Shown one piece after another: positions 1 to 5,454 of a stretch of 15,935 bases of DNA. Under the pieces are notes generated by a model. The model made no database searches. It was not told the origin of the DNA and worked only from the letters and a program-made list of their open reading frames with translations. The translations under genes were made by a program, and so were the position numbers. Numbering within the stretch: position 1 is the stretch's first letter; each line of letters opens with the position of its first letter. The DNA comes from Parcubacteria group bacterium (GTDB lineage Bacteria; Patescibacteriota; Minisyncoccia; Minisyncoccales; CG1-02-41-26): NCBI GenBank assembly GCA_013203565.1, contig JABMPZ010000111.1:1-15935 (forward strand), given 5' to 3'.

Positions 1-531
1 TAAATTAAGATAATCTAATGCCCAGTAACCTTCTCCGAAGTTTCTGATTTCTCCTGTTCTTAATAATTTTTTGAATTTATCTAAAGGAAACAATTCTACT
101 TCTATAAACTCGCTATCATCTAACTTCAACTCATCAGTGACTTTTTCGCAATCTAAGGCAATAAAACAATGCATTCTTGCTCCATCGTAAGCTCCATGAT
201 GTCTAATTCCTATTTTCTCAAGCTTGCCTTTGTGTCCTGTCTCTTCCAAAAACTCTCTTTCTGCTGCTTCAACAATATCTTCTCCTTCTTCAACTATTCC
301 AAGACAAAACTCATAGAAAATCTTTCCAGGACCTGGCCTGTATTGTTGTACTACAACAAACTCTTTGTTTTTAGTAACACCAACAACAGAGATAACATCC
401 TTGCCACCATGATCAATAATATCAAAATCTTTTAATTTGCCGTCTGGCAACTTAAAAGTAACGAGGTCTATTTTCTGCCAACCACTATATACTCTTTTTG
501 TTTTAATTTTCTCCCACTTTTCTACTGCCAT
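1..531 (-). CDS. Nudix hydrolase, ADP-ribose pyrophosphatase-like (C-terminus cut by window edge)
   Basis: The ATG at 531-529 opens a frame of 177 codons with no stop before base 1, so the 3' end is outside the window. The protein carries a textbook Nudix box (GX5EX7REUXEEXG) at about residues 87-108: G, then E six residues later, then REFLEETG. The only deviation is the final position, where the usual hydrophobic residue is His. The box binds the divalent metal and cleaves nucleoside diphosphates linked to another moiety. The sequence before the box, with QQYRPGPGK and EFCLGIVEEGE, resembles ADP-ribose and nucleotide-sugar pyrophosphatases; the exact substrate cannot be told. No SD is visible. 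A TATAAT-like sequence lies just upstream (about 549-554 on the minus strand). It is separated from the AbiEii module by 124 bases and is probably an independent housekeeping gene. Confidence 0.88.
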   Translation of the reverse strand, partial: MAVEKWEKIKTKRVYSGWQKIDLVTFKLPDGKLKDFDIIDHGGKDVISVVGVTKNKEFVVVQQYRPGPGKIFYEFCLGIVEEGEDIVEAAEREFLEETGHKGKLEKIGIRHHGAYDGARMHCFIALDCEKVTDELKLDDSEFIEVELFPLDKFKKLLRTGEIRNFGEGYWALDYLNL

Positions 532-655
532 AAAATAATATCAATTTATATTATATTCTAACAAAAAACAGCCCCTATTGAAAGCTATCCCCTCAAAAAA
601 TAACCATATCAGCAAAAAGTAAATTTCTGCTATTTAATTACGTAATTGCTATATA

Positions 656-1318
656 TTAACTTAAAACATCCTTATTAAATTTTTTAGCTTCTTGAATAAA
701 AAAATCTTGCCAATCTTTATGTGCTATTTTTTTAATCATTGTTGGATAATCTTTTACATTTTTAACCTTTAGAAATTGACTCCCTAATTGTAGTAAATCA
801 ACATGCCAATCAAACTTTATTTTAGCTTTTTTAACTAAATCCAAAATATCCCAACCCTTGAGCTGACAAATGAAATAAAGATCAATAAAGTCGCGCGCTC
901 TTGGTTTTTGGTAAATAGTAAAAACTTTATTCACAGCTATATCTAACAAACTATCAACCCTTAAATTACCGTACAAAAACCCTTTCTCTATTACAGGGAA
1001 GGGGTAATAAGTAAACTCGGTTTTGATAATATCATTAGATAAATTCAAAAAAAATAAATTACGATTAAAGCTTTGCTGGACATCAATTTTTTTAATGCCA
1101 ACCTCTTTCTGTATTTTCTTAAAAAAAACAAAAATAGCTTGTGGGTCAAATTCTTTTTCACTAAAAAAGTCTAAATCTTCAGATAAACGATGTTGTAAAT
1201 AAAATTCAGCTAAAGCAGTCCCACCAGATAAATAAAAATTCTGACATATACTGTCTTCTTGTTTAATAAGATCCAAAATCTTTATTTGATTGTCAGTTAG
1301 AACTCTTTTTTGGGCCAT
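656..1318 (-). CDS. AbiEii-family nucleotidyltransferase toxin
   Basis: This 220-residue protein has the signature of AbiEii/MenT-type nucleotidyltransferases. LSGGTALAEF lies at residues 30-39, followed by HRLSEDLDFF at 43-52 with the metal-binding acidic pair D48/D50, and KPRARDFIDLYF at 138-149 supplies the later basic-acidic motif (K138, R142, D143, D146). In studied members the fold transfers nucleotides to tRNA acceptor ends or other targets and blocks growth; several are abortive-infection or type IV TA toxins. Length is shorter than classical AbiEii (about 300 residues) but usual for the compact form. Its ATG lies inside the 3' end of the 68-codon gene upstream (22-base overlap), which suggests translational coupling and a two-gene module. 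The toxin assignment is by family; phage defence is inferred. Confidence 0.85.
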   Translation of the reverse strand: MAQKRVLTDNQIKILDLIKQEDSICQNFYLSGGTALAEFYLQHRLSEDLDFFSEKEFDPQAIFVFFKKIQKEVGIKKIDVQQSFNRNLFFLNLSNDIIKTEFTYYPFPVIEKGFLYGNLRVDSLLDIAVNKVFTIYQKPRARDFIDLYFICQLKGWDILDLVKKAKIKFDWHVDLLQLGSQFLKVKNVKDYPTMIKKIAHKDWQDFFIQEAKKFNKDVLS

Positions 1319-1503
1319 AAAAGAAATGAGAGAAACTTTTTTTTGTCAGGATCTATATAGAGAAATTTCCAATATTTTTTTAATTCTGCCCTATCAATCT
1401 TCTCTTTACCTAAACCAAAATTAATCAGCTGTTCCAAGCGCCAAATCTTGTATTGTTTCTTATGTTTTTTTAATTCTTTGATATCAACAGACCAATTATG
1501 CAT
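1297..1503 (-). CDS. Small partner protein of AbiEii-type toxin (putative antitoxin)
   Basis: A 68-residue, lysine-rich protein encoded immediately before, and overlapping by 22 bases, the AbiEii-type gene. No catalytic motif is visible. The sequence reads as short amphipathic helices (DIKELKKHKKQYKIWRLEQ and RAELKKYWKFLYIDPDKKKF) with several Trp and Tyr residues. The classical AbiE antitoxin (AbiEi) has a winged-helix domain and is two to three times longer, so this is not AbiEi. Position and overlap are the whole case for an antitoxin role. No SD precedes the ATG. A TATAAT sequence lies about 60 bases upstream (1564-1569, minus strand) and could be the -10 of the module. A structural domain of the neighbour split into its own frame is the main alternative. 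Confidence 0.6.
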   Translation of the reverse strand: MHNWSVDIKELKKHKKQYKIWRLEQLINFGLGKEKIDRAELKKYWKFLYIDPDKKKFLSFLLWPKKEF

Positions 1504-1656
1504 AATTGTTATTGCTTTATTTTCGAGCGAAGTGAGAGTATTAAGAAGAAAGTAATCTTTCTTATTATACCGAATGAGCGAGAAAACATACCCGTACCCG
1601 TGGAGTCTATATCTCTATTATACCAAAAAATGGCGCATATTAAAAGCCAAAAATTA
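1504..1656. promoter_or_regulatory. Intergenic region with two TATAAT boxes before the AbiEii module
   Basis: On the minus strand two copies of GGTATAATA occur, with -10 boxes at 1564-1569 and 1617-1622. Neither has a good -35 at 16-18 bases, although TTTTAA-like sequence precedes the second. The stretch also holds CGAGCGAAGTGAG at 1524-1536, close to the motif seen at 3042-3054 on the other strand. It is the most likely place for the promoter of the 1297-1503/656-1318 pair. Confidence 0.35.
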
Positions 1657-2034
1657 TTATTCTTTGTTTGTGTTCGTAAAATCAACAATCCTTTGTCTAT
1701 TTTCATTTTCTTGCTTTGCTTTAAAATAAATTTCTAAAAAGACAATTTTTTCTTTAATCGGGAAATAAGCATAGATCACGCGAATGCCACTCTTTGCTCC
1801 ACGACCCTTTAAGCTTTTACATTGAAATTTTTTAACCTTAAAAAATTGTAACTCTACTGTATTACCAACTCCTTGAATTTCAAAAATACTCTTACTATCA
1901 ATATTTTTTATATGAAACAATTCAATCCGGTATTGTTTATTCACTTTCAAATCTTCCACTAATGATGGAAATTTTTTCAATAATTTTTTAAAATCATGTT
2001 TGAATTCTTTTGTCTCATTATAATTCATCATCAA
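1657..2034 (-). CDS. RelE/HigB-like toxin, partner of the XRE-Panacea antitoxin
   Basis: A 125-residue protein with the layout of the RelE/HigB-like superfamily. The N-terminal helix is KEFKHDFKKLLKKFP at about residues 9-23. A strand rich in basic residues follows (KKFQCKSLKGRGAKSGIRVIYAY, about 68-90), and then the C-terminal strand FLEIYFKAKQENENRQRI, very typical of RelE-like toxins whose signature is EIYFK.KENE. Family members cleave mRNA in the ribosome or otherwise block translation. The gene overlaps the end of the antitoxin gene upstream by 17 bases and starts with three consecutive ATG codons, so the true start is uncertain by two residues. The antitoxin-first order is opposite to classical higBA. 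Function is by family resemblance. Confidence 0.78.
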   Translation of the reverse strand: MMMNYNETKEFKHDFKKLLKKFPSLVEDLKVNKQYRIELFHIKNIDSKSIFEIQGVGNTVELQFFKVKKFQCKSLKGRGAKSGIRVIYAYFPIKEKIVFLEIYFKAKQENENRQRIVDFTNTNKE

Positions 2035-2803
2035 TATATTGTCTTACAGAAAACTCATCTGTTCTAGAAAAAACAGCTTCATAATCAATCAATTGTAAAT
2101 TATCGGTACCAATCCACGGAACATCTTTATGGGAGTATTCTTTTATCTTAGTCGCATTAAAATCTTTGAATCTACTAATTTCCCAATCAATAAGCTCTTT
2201 TTCACGAGCTGAAAAATTTGATAAATCTGCTTTTCTGCGTGGAAGATATTTTTTTTGATCGTGTTGAAAATATTTTTTTACAACAGGTGTCAAATCTCCG
2301 TCTTTTTCCATTTGTTTTATAATTTTTGGAAAAGCAACTGGTGTTGGACCAAAATGATTTTTTATATATTTTGCTCCTATTAATTGTTCTTCAAATTTTT
2401 CATAAAAATCAAAATCAATGAAATACATCAGTTTACACACCACTGCTTCGCCGATGTTCGGACGCGCGCCAATGCGTTCCAAAATATATAGAAGTACCTC
2501 TTTAAACTTCTCAACCTTTTCCTGTGGAACAGAAATACGCATTTCTTGCTTTGTTCTCTTTGGTTTTACTTGCTTTACCTTTTTCTCAAGCTCTACCTTT
2601 GGTAATAAATTTTCTTTGCCTGCCAAAAAATTATCTAAAGACAACCCAAAAAACTGCGCTAATTTTTGCGCTTCTTCTACAAACATTTTACGAGTACCCC
2701 GTTCAATCTGCACATATGTTGGACGAGATACGCCAATCTTTTTTGCCAAAAATTCTTGGCTTATATTATGCTTTTGGCGAAGTTTTTTTAAAAATGTAGT
2801 CAT
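2018..2803 (-). CDS. XRE helix-turn-helix plus Panacea-domain antitoxin
   Basis: A 261-residue protein in two parts. Residues 4-58 form an XRE/Cro-type helix-turn-helix (KLRQKHNISQEFLAKKIGVS, then RPTYVQIERG). After a basic linker (about 70-92, KKVKQVKPKRTKQE), residues 100 to about 220 match the Panacea (DUF4065/SocA-like) domain: CKLMYFIDFDFYEKF, YIKNHFGPTP, then IKQMEKDGDL. Panacea is known as a promiscuous antitoxin domain that pairs with many unrelated toxins, neutralising each by direct binding; DNA-binding fusions autorepress. The ATG at 2803-2801 was chosen over the in-frame TTG at 2815 because it begins the helix-turn-helix directly and lies about 35 bases after the predicted transcription start. 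The toxin gene overlaps its 3' end. A large inverted repeat overlaps its -35 box and is a natural operator candidate. Confidence 0.85.
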   Translation of the reverse strand: MTTFLKKLRQKHNISQEFLAKKIGVSRPTYVQIERGTRKMFVEEAQKLAQFFGLSLDNFLAGKENLLPKVELEKKVKQVKPKRTKQEMRISVPQEKVEKFKEVLLYILERIGARPNIGEAVVCKLMYFIDFDFYEKFEEQLIGAKYIKNHFGPTPVAFPKIIKQMEKDGDLTPVVKKYFQHDQKKYLPRRKADLSNFSAREKELIDWEISRFKDFNATKIKEYSHKDVPWIGTDNLQLIDYEAVFSRTDEFSVRQYIDDEL

Positions 2804-2844
2804 AGTATTTAACAAATTAATTGATAAAATTATTATTTATTTTC

Positions 2845-2873
2845 AGTGTAACAAATGTAAATAATCCTGTCAA
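2845..2873 (-). promoter_or_regulatory. Promoter of the XRE-Panacea/RelE module
   Basis: On the minus strand a perfect -35 TTGACA (2873-2868) is followed by a 17-base spacer and TACACT (2850-2845). Predicted start is near 2838, giving a leader of about 35 bases before the ATG at 2803. Confidence 0.75.
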
Positions 2874-2919
2874 GTAAAATGACATATATCTTTACATAGA
2901 TATATGTCATTCTTTACTT
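2872..2919. promoter_or_regulatory. Long AT-rich inverted repeat overlapping the -35 box; candidate operator
   Basis: The core arms (2878-2891 and 2898-2911) are 14 bp, perfectly complementary, around a 6-base loop; inner half-site ATGACATATATCT. Pairing continues outward for about 6-7 bp after a one-base bulge (AAGTAAA at 2872-2878 against TTTACTT at 2913-2919). It touches the -35 at 2868-2873, where a helix-turn-helix antitoxin would repress its own operon. It could instead work as a terminator hairpin for tRNA-side transcription, but lacks a clear U-tract. Confidence 0.55.
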
Positions 2920-2997
2920 AATTACTAGTTTTATAGGTGTTAAAAAAATTCTGTTTAAAAAATTCAAATTTCATCTAAAACACAACCTTGTAAACTG

Positions 2998-3018
2998 GCG
3001 GAGGAGGTGGGATTCGAA
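2998..3018 (-). pseudogene. Duplicated 3' end of tRNA-Ser (attachment-site-like remnant)
   Basis: These 21 bases are identical to 3137-3157, the acceptor 3' strand and half of the T arm of the intact tRNA-Ser, on the same strand and 139 bases downstream of it. Identity stops in the T loop, and the next bases cannot form the T stem, so this is a fragment and not a second tRNA. A copied tRNA 3' end is what site-specific integration at a tRNA leaves behind. Confidence 0.6.
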
Positions 3019-3093
3019 TAGTTGCCCGAAGGCACCGCCACCTCGCTTCGCTCGGCGCGGTTCGGTAGGTTGTATTCTCAACACACCGCTCTC
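2998..3093 (-). other. GC-rich structured non-coding stretch between the tRNA tail copy and tRNA hairpin
   Basis: The gene-free stretch of about 330 bases (2804-3137) holds an AT-rich promoter side and then this strikingly GC-rich block. Read on the minus strand it can form several small helices: a UUCG tetraloop hairpin (TGCC-TTCG-GGCA, 3023-3034); a nested stem with CGGT/ACCG and GTTG/CAAC around AGAATA (about 3066-3088); and the repeated CGAGCGAAGCGAG motif (3042-3054). No convincing reading frame is present. It could be a degraded tRNA-like sequence, a structured 3' trailer of the tRNA transcript, or the scar of an integrated element. Confidence 0.45.
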
Positions 3094-3099
3094 CAATGC

Positions 3100-3132
3100 A
3101 AATATATAAGCACTTCCAGTGCTTATATATTT
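3100..3132. terminator. 15-bp hairpin immediately downstream of tRNA-Ser
   Basis: Perfect 15-bp arms (3100-3114 and 3118-3132) with a 3-base loop begin 5 bases beyond the discriminator of the tRNA. There is no U-tract after it on the minus strand, so it may be a processing or stability hairpin, or a terminator relying on stem strength. It is AT-rich except for the loop-proximal GCACT. Confidence 0.45.
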
Positions 3133-3137
3133 CCATG

Positions 3138-3224
3138 CGGAGGAGGTGGGATTCGAACCCACGGGGCGGTAAACCGCCATGGCTTTCCAAGCCATCTCAT
3201 TTGGCCAAACTCTGACACTCCTCC
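3138..3224 (-). tRNA. tRNA-Ser (anticodon GGA)
   Basis: An 87-base cloverleaf is readable on the minus strand. The acceptor stem is GGAGGAG (3224-3218) against CTCCTCC (3145-3139) with discriminator G at 3138. The anticodon stem is ATGGC/GCCAT with loop TTGGAAA (anticodon GGA). The long variable arm GGCGG-TTTA-CCGCC is typical of class II serine tRNAs, and the T arm is GTGGG-TTCGAAT-CCCAC. It decodes UCC and UCU. CCA is not encoded (the next bases are CAT), so it must be added after transcription. The 5' end is one base after the stop codon of the RelE-like toxin gene. A TATAAA sequence overlapping that stop is a weak -10 candidate, so the tRNA may be co-transcribed with the TA pair or use its own promoter. 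Confidence 0.95.
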
Positions 3225-3225
3225 T

Positions 3226-3492
3226 TTATTTATAGATATCATGCGTACCAACTTCTAAAAATAAAACTTCCTTGTCTGAAAGGAAGACGAATTTTATTCT
3301 GTAAGTATAATTTATCCAAAAAGCCCAACATTCTTTGTCTTTTCCTGATAATGGATGAGTCCTTAATGTAGGGTCAAAAGGGCTTTCTCTAAAAACATTG
3401 ATCTTTTTAATTACTTTCTTTTGAATTAAAGATGGTAATTTTCTGAAAGATTTTTTATACCGAGATGAAACTTCAATTCTTGTAATCTTCAT
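3226..3492 (-). CDS. RelE/YafQ-family mRNA interferase toxin
   Basis: An 88-residue protein starting at MKITRIEVSSRYKKSFRKLP. The RelE/YafQ pattern is clear: a helix of SRYKKSFRKLPSLIQKKV, a middle HPLSGKDKECWAFWINYTYRIKF (the .HPL.G....W..RI....RI pattern in which basic and aromatic residues act on mRNA in the ribosomal A site), and the usual end VLFLEVGTHDIYK. A longer in-frame start at 3567 exists but would add 25 residues lying inside the antitoxin gene and foreign to the family, so the ATG at 3492 is preferred. It then overlaps the antitoxin gene by 20 bases, the normal coupled layout. The stop codon (3228-3226) is followed by one base and then the 5' end of tRNA-Ser. Confidence 0.85.
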   Translation of the reverse strand: MKITRIEVSSRYKKSFRKLPSLIQKKVIKKINVFRESPFDPTLRTHPLSGKDKECWAFWINYTYRIKFVFLSDKEVLFLEVGTHDIYK

Positions 3493-3715
3493 ACAAATTT
3501 GGATATTCTCGTTTAAGAAAACTTTCCATAGGTTCAGTTTTACCTTCTTTGTACTCTTGCGCTCCATCTTTTACTATTGCATCAATCTGCTCTTTTTCCA
3601 TCTCATAACCCAATAATCTCTTATACTCATGCAAACCTAAAACAACAGCCCCGCCTTGTTTCTCGACGATTCTTTTTGGAATAGTTATTAAATTATCGCT
3701 TTTTTTAATAGACAT
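3473..3715 (-). CDS. Phd/YefM-like antitoxin of the RelE-type toxin
   Basis: An 80-residue protein directly before and overlapping the RelE/YafQ toxin gene. Residues 8-36 (NLITIPKRIVEK, then GGAVVLGLHEYKRLLGYE) match the strand-helix unit of Phd/YefM antitoxins, whose hallmark is a VVVLS.EEYERL-like stretch before the toxin-binding tail. The C-terminal half (about 40-80) is acidic and charged, as expected for a flexible toxin-wrapping tail (EYKEGKTEPMESF). Antitoxins of this type bind their toxin and their own promoter. TGA is the stop codon. A good promoter lies 23 bases upstream. Family assignment rests on this short motif and on context. Confidence 0.75.
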   Translation of the reverse strand: MSIKKSDNLITIPKRIVEKQGGAVVLGLHEYKRLLGYEMEKEQIDAIVKDGAQEYKEGKTEPMESFLKREYPNLYEDYKN

Positions 3716-3737
3716 ATAACATACAACCTACAACTTT

Positions 3738-3766
3738 ATATTAACAAAAAATAACAAAAAAATCAA
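3738..3766 (-). promoter_or_regulatory. Promoter of the Phd-like/RelE-like module (and perhaps tRNA-Ser)
   Basis: Minus strand: TTGATT (3766-3761), 17-base spacer, TAATAT (3743-3738). It points at the antitoxin ATG at 3715. With no terminator seen between the toxin gene and the tRNA, it could also drive the tRNA. Confidence 0.65.
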
Positions 3767-3785
3767 TGCCACAATGCCATTCTTT

Positions 3786-4697
3786 TTATACTCTCATATC
3801 TCTTAGGGCTTTTATTCTTTCTTGGGCTGGTGGGTGTGTTAGGAATAGTTTTGTGAACCAGTTTTTTTGTTGTTTTCCTTTGAATGGTGAGGAGATAAAT
3901 AGATGGGCTGTTGAGTTACTTGCTTTTTTCATTGGTGTTGGGTCGTTTGAAATCTTTTCTAATGCTCTTGCTAAACCCTCTGGATAACGGGTTAATAATG
4001 CTCCTGATGCATCCGCTAAAAACTCTCTTTTTCTTGAAATACTCATCTTTATTAAACTGGCTGCAATAGGCGCTAAGATGGCAGCTACCAAGCCAAGGGC
4101 TAACATAATAGCTCCCCCTTGGCCTCCTGATTTGTTGTTTCTTTTTCCACCCATACCGCCAAAGATTGTAAACCTTAAAAATATGCTTGATGTAATAGCA
4201 ATAACTCCAGCCAATACAACGGCAACTGTTTGCACTAACATATCTTTATTCTTAACATGGCTCAACTCATGAGCAATCACCCCTTCTAATTCTGCTCTGT
4301 CTAATCTCTGTAATAGACCTGCTGTTACAGCAACAACAGCATGCTCTTGGTTTCTCCCAGTGGCAAAGGCATTTGGTTGTGTTTCAGGTAAGACATATAT
4401 TCTAGGTAAGGGTACACCAGCGGTAATACAAAGATTTTCAACAATTCTGTAGAGTTCTGGATTATCTCTTTTTTCAATTGGCTTTGCTTTAGTTGTAGCT
4501 AAAACGATCTTATCAGAATACCAATAACTAACAAAACTCGTACCAATACTAAAAACAACAGCTATATATAGAATAAGGGCATTGCCTACAATCTTGCTGA
4601 TAAGCCAGCCAAATGCGATTATAAATATCAGAAAGACCGTGATTAACAACCAGGTCTTTCTGACATTTGATTCTGCTTGAGAGTATAAAGTTGACAT
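3786..4697 (-). CDS. htpX: HtpX-type membrane zinc metalloprotease (M48)
   Basis: A 303-residue M48B protease. Two N-terminal membrane segments (about 15-36 and 40-60) are followed by the zinc site HELSH at residues 143-147 (H143, E144, H147) and the third ligand region SRKREFLADASGA, with E225 as the expected zinc ligand. Two more hydrophobic segments (about 153-176 and 196-218) separate these, as in E. coli HtpX. The catalytic domain faces the cytoplasm and degrades damaged or misfolded membrane proteins. Length is normal. The ATG is one base after the lemA stop, so the two are co-transcribed and probably translationally coupled. The lemA-htpX pairing is common in bacteria; no separate promoter is visible. 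Confidence 0.95.
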   Translation of the reverse strand: MSTLYSQAESNVRKTWLLITVFLIFIIAFGWLISKIVGNALILYIAVVFSIGTSFVSYWYSDKIVLATTKAKPIEKRDNPELYRIVENLCITAGVPLPRIYVLPETQPNAFATGRNQEHAVVAVTAGLLQRLDRAELEGVIAHELSHVKNKDMLVQTVAVVLAGVIAITSSIFLRFTIFGGMGGKRNNKSGGQGGAIMLALGLVAAILAPIAASLIKMSISRKREFLADASGALLTRYPEGLARALEKISNDPTPMKKASNSTAHLFISSPFKGKQQKNWFTKLFLTHPPAQERIKALRDMRV

Positions 4698-4698
4698 G

Positions 4699-5250
4699 TT
4701 AAAACTCTACTTTAGGATTTTCTCTTTGGACTTGTTCATTAAGCTCAAACAATTCCATTTTCTTGATTCCAAACATCTTAGCTACAATGTTTGAAGGGAA
4801 TGACTCAATCTTAATGTTCAAATCCCTAACATTGCCATTATAGAATCTTCGTGAGGCCTGAACTTTATCTTCTGTATCTCTTAACTCTCTCTGTAACTCA
4901 ACAAAATTCTCTGATGCTTTTAACTGCGGATAATTCTCTGACACAGCGAATAATGTCTTAAGAGTGCCAGCTAAGGCATTTTCTGCTTGTGCTTTGCCTT
5001 CAACTCCTTGGGCTGACATTGCTCTTGTTCTTGCCTCTGTAACCTTTTCAAACACTTCTCTTTCATGAGTGGCATAACCCTTTACTGTGTTAATAAGGTT
5101 AGGGATTAGATTGTATCTCCTTTTTAACTGAACATCTATGTCACTCCATGCTTCTTTAGCTCTATTTCGTTTGCGAACAAAACCATTGTATGATCCAATG
5201 AGCCAAGCGATAACAATAGCGATTATTCCTAAAATTATATATAAAATCAT
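4699..5250 (-). CDS. lemA: LemA family membrane protein
   Basis: A 183-residue protein with one N-terminal membrane segment (residues 2-20, ILYIILGIIAIVIAWLIGSY) and then a long helical domain. The family signature is strong: KEAWSDIDVQLKRRYNLIPNLINTVKGYATHE at about 32-63, then ENYPQLKASENFVELQRELRDTEDKV at about 105-130 and RRFYN, with the terminal SFPSNIVAKMFGIKK. LemA proteins sit in the membrane with the helical bundle on one side; the molecular role is unresolved, but they are repeatedly encoded next to M48 proteases, as here. Its own promoter and a preceding terminator separate it from groEL. Confidence 0.94.
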   Translation of the reverse strand: MILYIILGIIAIVIAWLIGSYNGFVRKRNRAKEAWSDIDVQLKRRYNLIPNLINTVKGYATHEREVFEKVTEARTRAMSAQGVEGKAQAENALAGTLKTLFAVSENYPQLKASENFVELQRELRDTEDKVQASRRFYNGNVRDLNIKIESFPSNIVAKMFGIKKMELFELNEQVQRENPKVEF

Positions 5251-5304
5251 AAATTTTTTTATTTGTTTAGACCTTTTTTTATCTTATTTATTAATCAATG
5301 TTTT

Positions 5305-5333
5305 ATTATATACAATAATAATCAAAAAATCAA
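5305..5333 (-). promoter_or_regulatory. Promoter of lemA-htpX
   Basis: Minus strand: TTGATT (5333-5328), 17-base spacer, perfect TATAAT (5310-5305). The -35 is embedded in the T-rich tail of the palindrome at 5335-5386, so terminator and promoter overlap. Leader length is about 48 bases. Confidence 0.75.
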
Positions 5334-5334
5334 A

Positions 5335-5386
5335 AAATATTTTGTAGCTACTTAGGACGATCGTCCTAAGTAGCTACAAAATATTT
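5335..5386. terminator. Perfect 52-bp palindrome with GACGATCGTC core, followed by T-run
   Basis: The 26-bp arms are perfectly complementary around the centre between 5360 and 5361; the core GACGATCGTC occupies 5356-5365. As RNA on the minus strand it makes a 24-bp stem with a GAUC loop, followed by TTTTGATTTTTTG, so it can serve as a second groEL terminator. The same core occurs at 9168-9177 and 12412-12421 in the ATPase operon. Confidence 0.7.
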
Positions 5387-5388
5387 CT

Positions 5389-5431
5389 AACTAAAAATCC
5401 TCCGAGAATCAATACTGGAGGATTTTTAGTT
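5389..5431 (-). terminator. Intrinsic terminator after groEL
   Basis: A 15-bp stem (5389-5403 with 5417-5431) and 13-base loop, of the AAAAATCCTCC...GGAGGATTTTT type, lies 24 bases after the groEL stop. The T-tract is part of the descending arm on the transcribed strand. Confidence 0.85.
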
Positions 5432-5454
5432 TCTTAATTCTTAAAATATTGAGC

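Noticed and set aside
2804..2815. TTG start adding four residues to the Panacea antitoxin
   Set aside because: An ATG at 2803 begins the helix-turn-helix directly and is well placed relative to the promoter.
1524..3054. CGAGCGAAG(T/C)GAG motif at 1524-1536 and on the other strand at 3042-3054
   Set aside because: Only two short, inexact copies; not enough to call a repeat family from this window.
2998..3093. A second tRNA-Ser
   Set aside because: The T stem cannot form and no 7-base anticodon loop with a 5-bp stem is found; only the 3' 21 bases match a tRNA.
2971..3258. Open frames on both strands across the tRNA and GC-rich block
   Set aside because: They run through the tRNA and through inverted repeats; no protein-like sequence.
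3493..3567. In-frame upstream start giving a 113-residue RelE-like toxin
   Set aside because: The extra 25 residues lie wholly inside the antitoxin gene and do not resemble the family; the ATG at 3492 gives a normal length.
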